Part shown: piece after piece, positions 13,701 to 13,770 of the stretch
How the letters are laid out: every line of letters begins with the position of its first letter
Position numbering within the stretch: position 1 is the stretch's first letter
Assembly: GCA_913050305.1 (NCBI GenBank)
Contig: CAJXAS010000024.1
Span: forward strand, 1 to 13,770
Length of the DNA stretch: 13,770 nucleotides
Direction of reading: 5' to 3'
Origin: an uncultured Polaribacter sp.
GTDB lineage: Bacteria; Bacteroidota; Bacteroidia; Flavobacteriales; Flavobacteriaceae
Notes under the pieces: model-generated
Databases searched by the model: none
Told to the model about the DNA's origin: nothing
The model's input: only the letters and a program-made list of their open reading frames with translations
Position numbers and translations under genes: made by a program

Positions 13701-13770
13701 ATGTCATATTTATTCACCTCAGAAAGTGTTTCTGAAGGACACCCAGACAAAGTTGCAGATCAGATTTCTG
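13701..13770 (+). CDS. metK: S-adenosylmethionine synthetase (N-terminus only, cut by window edge)
   Basis: The first 23 codons read [20 protein letters not shown] and continue to the window end. The motif [13 protein letters not shown] is the highly conserved N-terminus of methionine adenosyltransferase, including the His of GHPDK that contacts the ATP polyphosphate. The enzyme makes S-adenosylmethionine from methionine and ATP in the cytosol. It is transcribed away from the metY operon, whose riboswitch senses its product. No strong Shine-Dalgarno is seen before the ATG; the preceding bases are an A-rich run. Confidence 0.97.

Overview
The window is an AT-rich chromosomal segment. It is almost entirely a minus-strand array for assimilating sulfate, building siroheme and making methionine. 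The first bases of metK run the other way at the right edge. Several signs point to Bacteroidota, most likely family Flavobacteriaceae: low GC, weak or absent Shine-Dalgarno sequences, TAnnTTTG-type -7 promoter elements, a HEPN-tailed sulfite/nitrite reductase, and a MetX-aspartokinase-homoserine dehydrogenase fusion. A genus close to Polaribacter or Tenacibaculum is only a guess.

Layout in the direction of minus-strand transcription (right to left): a Bacteroidota-type promoter (13334-13302) and a well-preserved SAM-I riboswitch (13271-13165) precede metY (O-acetylhomoserine sulfhydrylase). Next come a 1133-residue metX-thrA fusion (homoserine O-acyltransferase + aspartokinase + homoserine dehydrogenase) and metZ (a second sulfhydrylase/cystathionine-synthase-type PLP enzyme). 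These enzymes convert aspartate to activated homoserine and then add sulfide. An Rrf2-family regulator rich in cysteines follows, with its own putative promoter. A 236-base intergenic region with a second promoter and two related operator-like boxes then leads into an inorganic sulfur operon. That operon holds a small DUF2061 membrane protein, cysH, cysD, cysN, a siroheme reductase with a C-terminal HEPN domain, cobA (SUMT), and the start of a precorrin-2 dehydrogenase/ferrochelatase gene cut by the left edge. The left half thus makes sulfide and its siroheme cofactor. The right half uses the sulfide for homocysteine, and metK, diverging at the right edge, makes S-adenosylmethionine, the riboswitch ligand.

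Points worth a second look: the MetX/aspartokinase junction is an A8 run in which loss of one A would restore an ATGA stop/start overlap. Two related boxes, one on the predicted start site, lie upstream of the cys operon next to an Fe-S-like Rrf2 gene, and a long inverted repeat spans the Rrf2 start codon. The cysH product lacks the Fe-S cysteine pairs and there is no APS kinase gene in view. DUF2061 is the leader gene of the operon and carries a T10 tract. The cysD-cysN gap contains GC-led heptad repeats. The metK leader is long and may be structured. No mobile elements, CRISPR arrays, rRNA or tRNA genes were seen.
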